A stretch of DNA of 64,000 nt, from contig NC_088111.1 in the NCBI RefSeq assembly GCF_036370855.1, positions 20,309,501 to 20,373,500 on the forward strand. Reading direction: 5' to 3'. Below are positions 60,481 to 64,000 of this stretch, one piece after another (position 1 is the first letter of the stretch; every line of letters begins with the position of its first letter). The translations under genes and the position numbers were made by a program. The notes under the pieces were generated by a model, which searched no databases, was not told the origin of the DNA, and saw only the letters and a program-made list of their open reading frames with translations. Source of the stretch: Dromaius novaehollandiae. Its lineage: Eukaryota; Chordata; Aves; Casuariiformes; Dromaiidae.

Positions 60481-61679
60481 ACTATTTACCAACCTTGCAG
60501 CAGACTTCGGTGTCCTCACATGGAAAGCTCAGTGCAAACATTAGCTATAAACATTGCTTTAGGAACACTTCAAGATCTGAGTAGTTCAGTGCTCAGTAAC
60601 AAAGTGATTGTTTTTCTGCAAAGCCTGAAATGGCTGGAACAGAAAACAGTTCATTTTAAATATGAAGGACTTCCACAGTGTTTATTTGACTTGACTTGGC
60701 AGCAGTGTTCTGTTTACGACTACATAAATAGCTGCCACATTAAACATTATTAACTAGCAATGCTTAAGTGACCAATAAAGCGGTAATCTTTTATATGGCG
60801 TTGTAAATGTACACAACTTGGTAATGCAGGCTCTTGCCAAACAGATAACAACTCCCTTACCAGAGCATTTGCCATCTAAGAGAAACCACGAAGGACCACA
60901 AAGAAAGTATAAGACATGATAATGAAATGTAACACACAAAAATACGTAAAACACAAAAACTGTCATTGCAGTTGGATTTTAAAGGGGAAGGTGGGTGTCT
61001 TAAGTGAGGGTTCCTTCTCATACGTATCTTAAAGCTCCGGGCTGGTGAACAGAAGTAAGGTAGAAGATGCACTATCCTTCCTGCCAGGAAGCAGTGATAG
61101 ATAGGGTCCCAGGCACTGTGGTGACAGAACAGCGTGCTGGGTATCTTGTCTCCGACAGTGGCTGGTGCTTTAGAAGATAGTGACAGTCGTGGTGTTTTCA
61201 AGGAATGACTCAGCTCATCCTTGGTTGAAAGCAGACCTGTGGTTAATCACTTCCTTCAGGGCTTGCTTGTGACTGGCAGAATGCTGCTGTGGGGAGTGAT
61301 GAACTCATGTCGTTCTGAAGCACATTTCCAGAAATGGGGCTGAGAAATCATCCATTTATCCAAACGTAAGTTCTGTGACAAAGCAGATGCAACAACAAAT
61401 ACATAATTTGACATTCACTTATATTCAGTTCCGAAGGGTCTTAGAGGGCACTTATGGAAAGAGATTGTGTGTCCTATACCAAATGAAGTTAAAGAGTTAG
61501 CAAGGAAAGCAGGTTTAGAAGAGGATGAAAGTAGATGGAGAGATGTGAAAGCAGAGATGTGTAGGCAAAATTCCATATGATTTTGTAAGAGGATGAAAAG
61601 CTTCCAGCTATTTTCAATATTTATAGCATCCTTTTACTGTAGCACTTTGATCCTTTGGAGTCTGTGTGTATTTAGGCTC

Positions 61680-61770
61680 ATGGCACTCCTCTGCGGTAAG
61701 ACAGTGCTGGTATTCTCATGTTTCACAAGGGAAACTGAGGCAGAGAAAAGGTGTGTACATGGTGCAAATA
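61680..61770 (+). mobile_element. MIR-like SINE remnant
   Basis: TATTCTCATGTTTCACAAGG, followed by GAAACTGAGGCAGAGAAAAG and a GTACATGGTGCAAATAAA segment, matches the central MIR block in order. It is diverged at the ends. Confidence 0.5.
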
Positions 61771-64000
61771 AAGTTGGGGATTGACAGACTTTAGAGAAGC
61801 AAGCCGAGGCACAGGGAAATGGATTGAAATTTAGGGATTTCTTTGCTGGAGAGTGAAGTATGATTCAAACAATGTACCCTTTAATCAAAGCACTGTTTTC
61901 AGTGTTCAGAAAGTAGAAGCAATTGAAGGCTCTTTCCAAATTCCTGTACTGATGCTCAGTGATGTGTTATTGGGAGATAATTTAGGAGAAAAATGGTGAC
62001 AGCTGAGTCTCTCCATTGCCTCAGAGTTTTTACCATCCCAGTAACCCAGGTGCCACAGGTGATAGTATTCAAGGAGGCAGAGTCCTGCATGGAGATAAGG
62101 TCAATCCAGAGAGATCTTTCAGACTGGGGTAGAGGTGGTTGAGAGGAGGTGTGTGTGTGATGATGAGGAAAAAAAAGAACAGCCTGTGGGCTGGTAAAAG
62201 TTGAAGAAGTAGCAGATAGTGGGGTGTGGGTGACACACAGATTTGAGGACATCTACTTTTGTTCCTGGAGAAAGGTGTTCATTCCTGGTGGTTTTACATA
62301 AGTCAAGGAATGTTCAGGTGCTAACTGCTGAACTCTGCAGCAACTCAAAGTCAAGAGTAAGACCTGCTGACTCTGTAGGCAATGAGGACAATGAGCATGC
62401 AAAGGCTTTCTAGGGATAAGTGAAGGATTTTGTCTGTAGGGCTGACAATCAACAACTTCTCTTGGTGTTGGAGAACTTTTGTATGGCATGAAATAAGTTA
62501 CATGAGTATGATGTCCAGTGAAGCCTGGTTTCCTATGTGTTTGTGTCTTGAGGATGTTGTCTCTGTGTATTCTTTGAAGACTAGTAATGGGTGAGCTTAC
62601 ACTCAACCTTTTCTCTGCATGGGGATGCTATTCTTCCTGGCCATTCATTTTCCTGAGACATATTGTAACAGAAATCCCTCCAGTGTTCATTTTCTTATGA
62701 AATCAGGCTGGAGTTATGGTCTAGATAGTGGATGTAATGGAGTCTATTTGGCAGGGGCAATGGAGGGGACTGGAAAGCTGGGTTGAGAAAGGAAATGAAA
62801 GCAAGAAAGGAAAAGAAAACAAGGGATGGCTGAGTTGGTAGAACAGACTTTCACAGAGGAAAACTATATGGGTGTACAGCAGCTTTGAAGAGGAGGCTAG
62901 CACTCTTAGGGTGGCTAGGAGAGTGGACAAAGCATTAGCAGGGAAGGCCAGGATGTGCAGAAGGTGCTTAAGCTGAACCCTGAGCTGAGCTAGAAAAACT
63001 GTGGCTATGCTGGTCCCCTTGCAATGCTGCTTGCACAGGAGCTGCTTGCATTGAAGGCTGATAAGCCTGGCAAAGTCTGACCTCCTGTGGGTAAACCCGG
63101 GAATTACCATGGGATAATCAAGCAAATTTTTTTCCTATCACATGCTGCTATCTTAATGGGAAACTTGCTGTGTGAATCACCTTCTCTTCCATCTGCAGCA
63201 GCCAGACCTGGCTCCCTCCCCCGGGTGAGCTGCTGTTCTTCCTGGCAGTGAGGGTGAGGCGTTTAACGTGCCCAAATTGGGAGAGTGCTGGTGGATTTTT
63301 CAATGAGAAGTCGGGGGGCACTGTCACAAAAGCAGCCACCCATTTCTCTGTGGGCCCCAGCAAGTGCTCTGTGCACGCTGTTTCCTGGTCATCTGGACAG
63401 ATTGCAGCTGACTTTCCCTGTTTCTTTGTCCCTTCCCTCTCCCCAGCTATGCTGCTTCCTGCTTTCCCTCCTGAAGGTTAGGTGGTCGTCTTTATATGCC
63501 GTGAGCTCCATGGGAAGGGTTAGCTTTTGATACTGGCATGCACAGGGGATTTGTTAGGAGTGGTTTAGAAGCTTCCTTTCTGGATGGCTGTAATTCCCCT
63601 TCATGAGAGGGCCAGGACATAGCCGTATCGTGGTATGTATAGTATGCTCTCAGCGTATTACAGCAGGTATTCCAAAACATGCAGTGATTGCCTCCAAGCA
63701 TCTTGCCTTGATTGCAGGCATTGCTATTGCAATATTGCTAATGCACATTACCTTTGTAGATCAGGCCCGCAGAGATCCATCTGACTGGTTGGCACCTTTG
63801 GGGCACTCTTGCCAGCTCCTGAAGGCTCTGGAGGAAGAGAATTCATTGCAGAGGGATTTTCCTCTCAGGGAATTGGCTCCATCTGTGGAATGCCTGCTTG
63901 CTGACCTTCGGGGTCTCAGAGATAGCTTGTCTATTCTCTCAAGCTTTCTCCTGGCAGGGTGGTTTTGAGGGAGTTTGGTTTATTCTGATGTGCAGGTATA

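Larger units (their letters stand above)
60341..64000. other. DNA upstream of TBC1D24; no supportable gene
   Basis: Mixed-composition DNA with two MIR-like remnants. The open frames at 62721-63125 (minus) and 63603-63968 (plus) have no recognised domain. Any neighbouring gene lies beyond the right edge. Confidence 0.45.

Noticed and set aside
62721..63125. 134-codon minus-strand frame and the 121-codon plus-strand frame at 63603-63968
   Set aside because: No known domain, no splice context, and biased low-complexity ends. Insufficient to call a gene.
1..64000. CRISPR arrays, operons, bacterial mobile elements, tRNA or rRNA genes
   Set aside because: The DNA is clearly vertebrate nuclear. 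I saw no regularly spaced direct repeats with unique spacers and no paired tRNA A/B boxes.

Overview
The window is vertebrate nuclear DNA, most likely from a bird. A crocodilian or turtle is not excluded. The evidence is split genes with GT-AG introns, two CpG islands, eroded MIR-like SINE pieces, one degenerate CR1-like stretch, and a GC-rich block (about 2.7-20 kb) beside AT-rich DNA (about 26-58 kb). Most open reading frames in the GC-rich block occur in several overlapping frames on both strands, as expected of GC-rich non-coding DNA.

Two conserved protein-coding genes are recognisable, both on the minus strand. TBC1D24 (TBC plus TLDc domain protein) can be assembled completely from sequence. 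Its seven coding exons lie at 44254-45212, 42075-42092 (an 18-nt microexon), 37446-37604, 36399-36462, 34417-34512, 33753-33987 and 32249-32403. All have matching phases and GT/AG borders, and together they encode 561 residues. A non-coding first exon probably lies in the CpG island at 58.9-59.8 kb. A long 3' UTR probably runs down to about 27.8 kb. ATP6V0C (V-ATPase proteolipid subunit c) is represented only by coding exon 1 (3686-3761) and its CpG-island promoter. Its remaining exons should lie left of base 1. The order TBC1D24 then ATP6V0C on the same strand matches the human 16p13.3 arrangement.

Layout from left to right: 1-3685 is ATP6V0C intron 1, including a CpG-rich part with a CLEAR palindrome and a CRE. 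3686-4550 holds exon 1 and the promoter, with a second CLEAR palindrome and YY1-type motifs. 4571-4792 is a GTGCCATGTCCC-type minisatellite. 4.8-27.8 kb is intergenic with no supportable gene. 27.8-45.3 kb is TBC1D24 from its 3' end to coding exon 2. 45.3-59.4 kb is the presumed intron 1, with a decayed relic of an unidentified spliced gene at 51.3-53.3 kb. 59.4-59.8 kb is the TBC1D24 promoter. 59.8-60.3 kb is a G-rich minisatellite. 60.4-64 kb is upstream DNA with MIR-like remnants.

Functionally, both genes relate to vesicle and lysosome biology. V-ATPase c acidifies organelles, and TBC1D24 acts in membrane trafficking and has been linked to V-ATPase through its TLDc domain. The most interesting items are the neural-type microexon, the paired CLEAR boxes at ATP6V0C, the unidentified gene relic, and local duplications and a hairpin within TBC1D24 introns.
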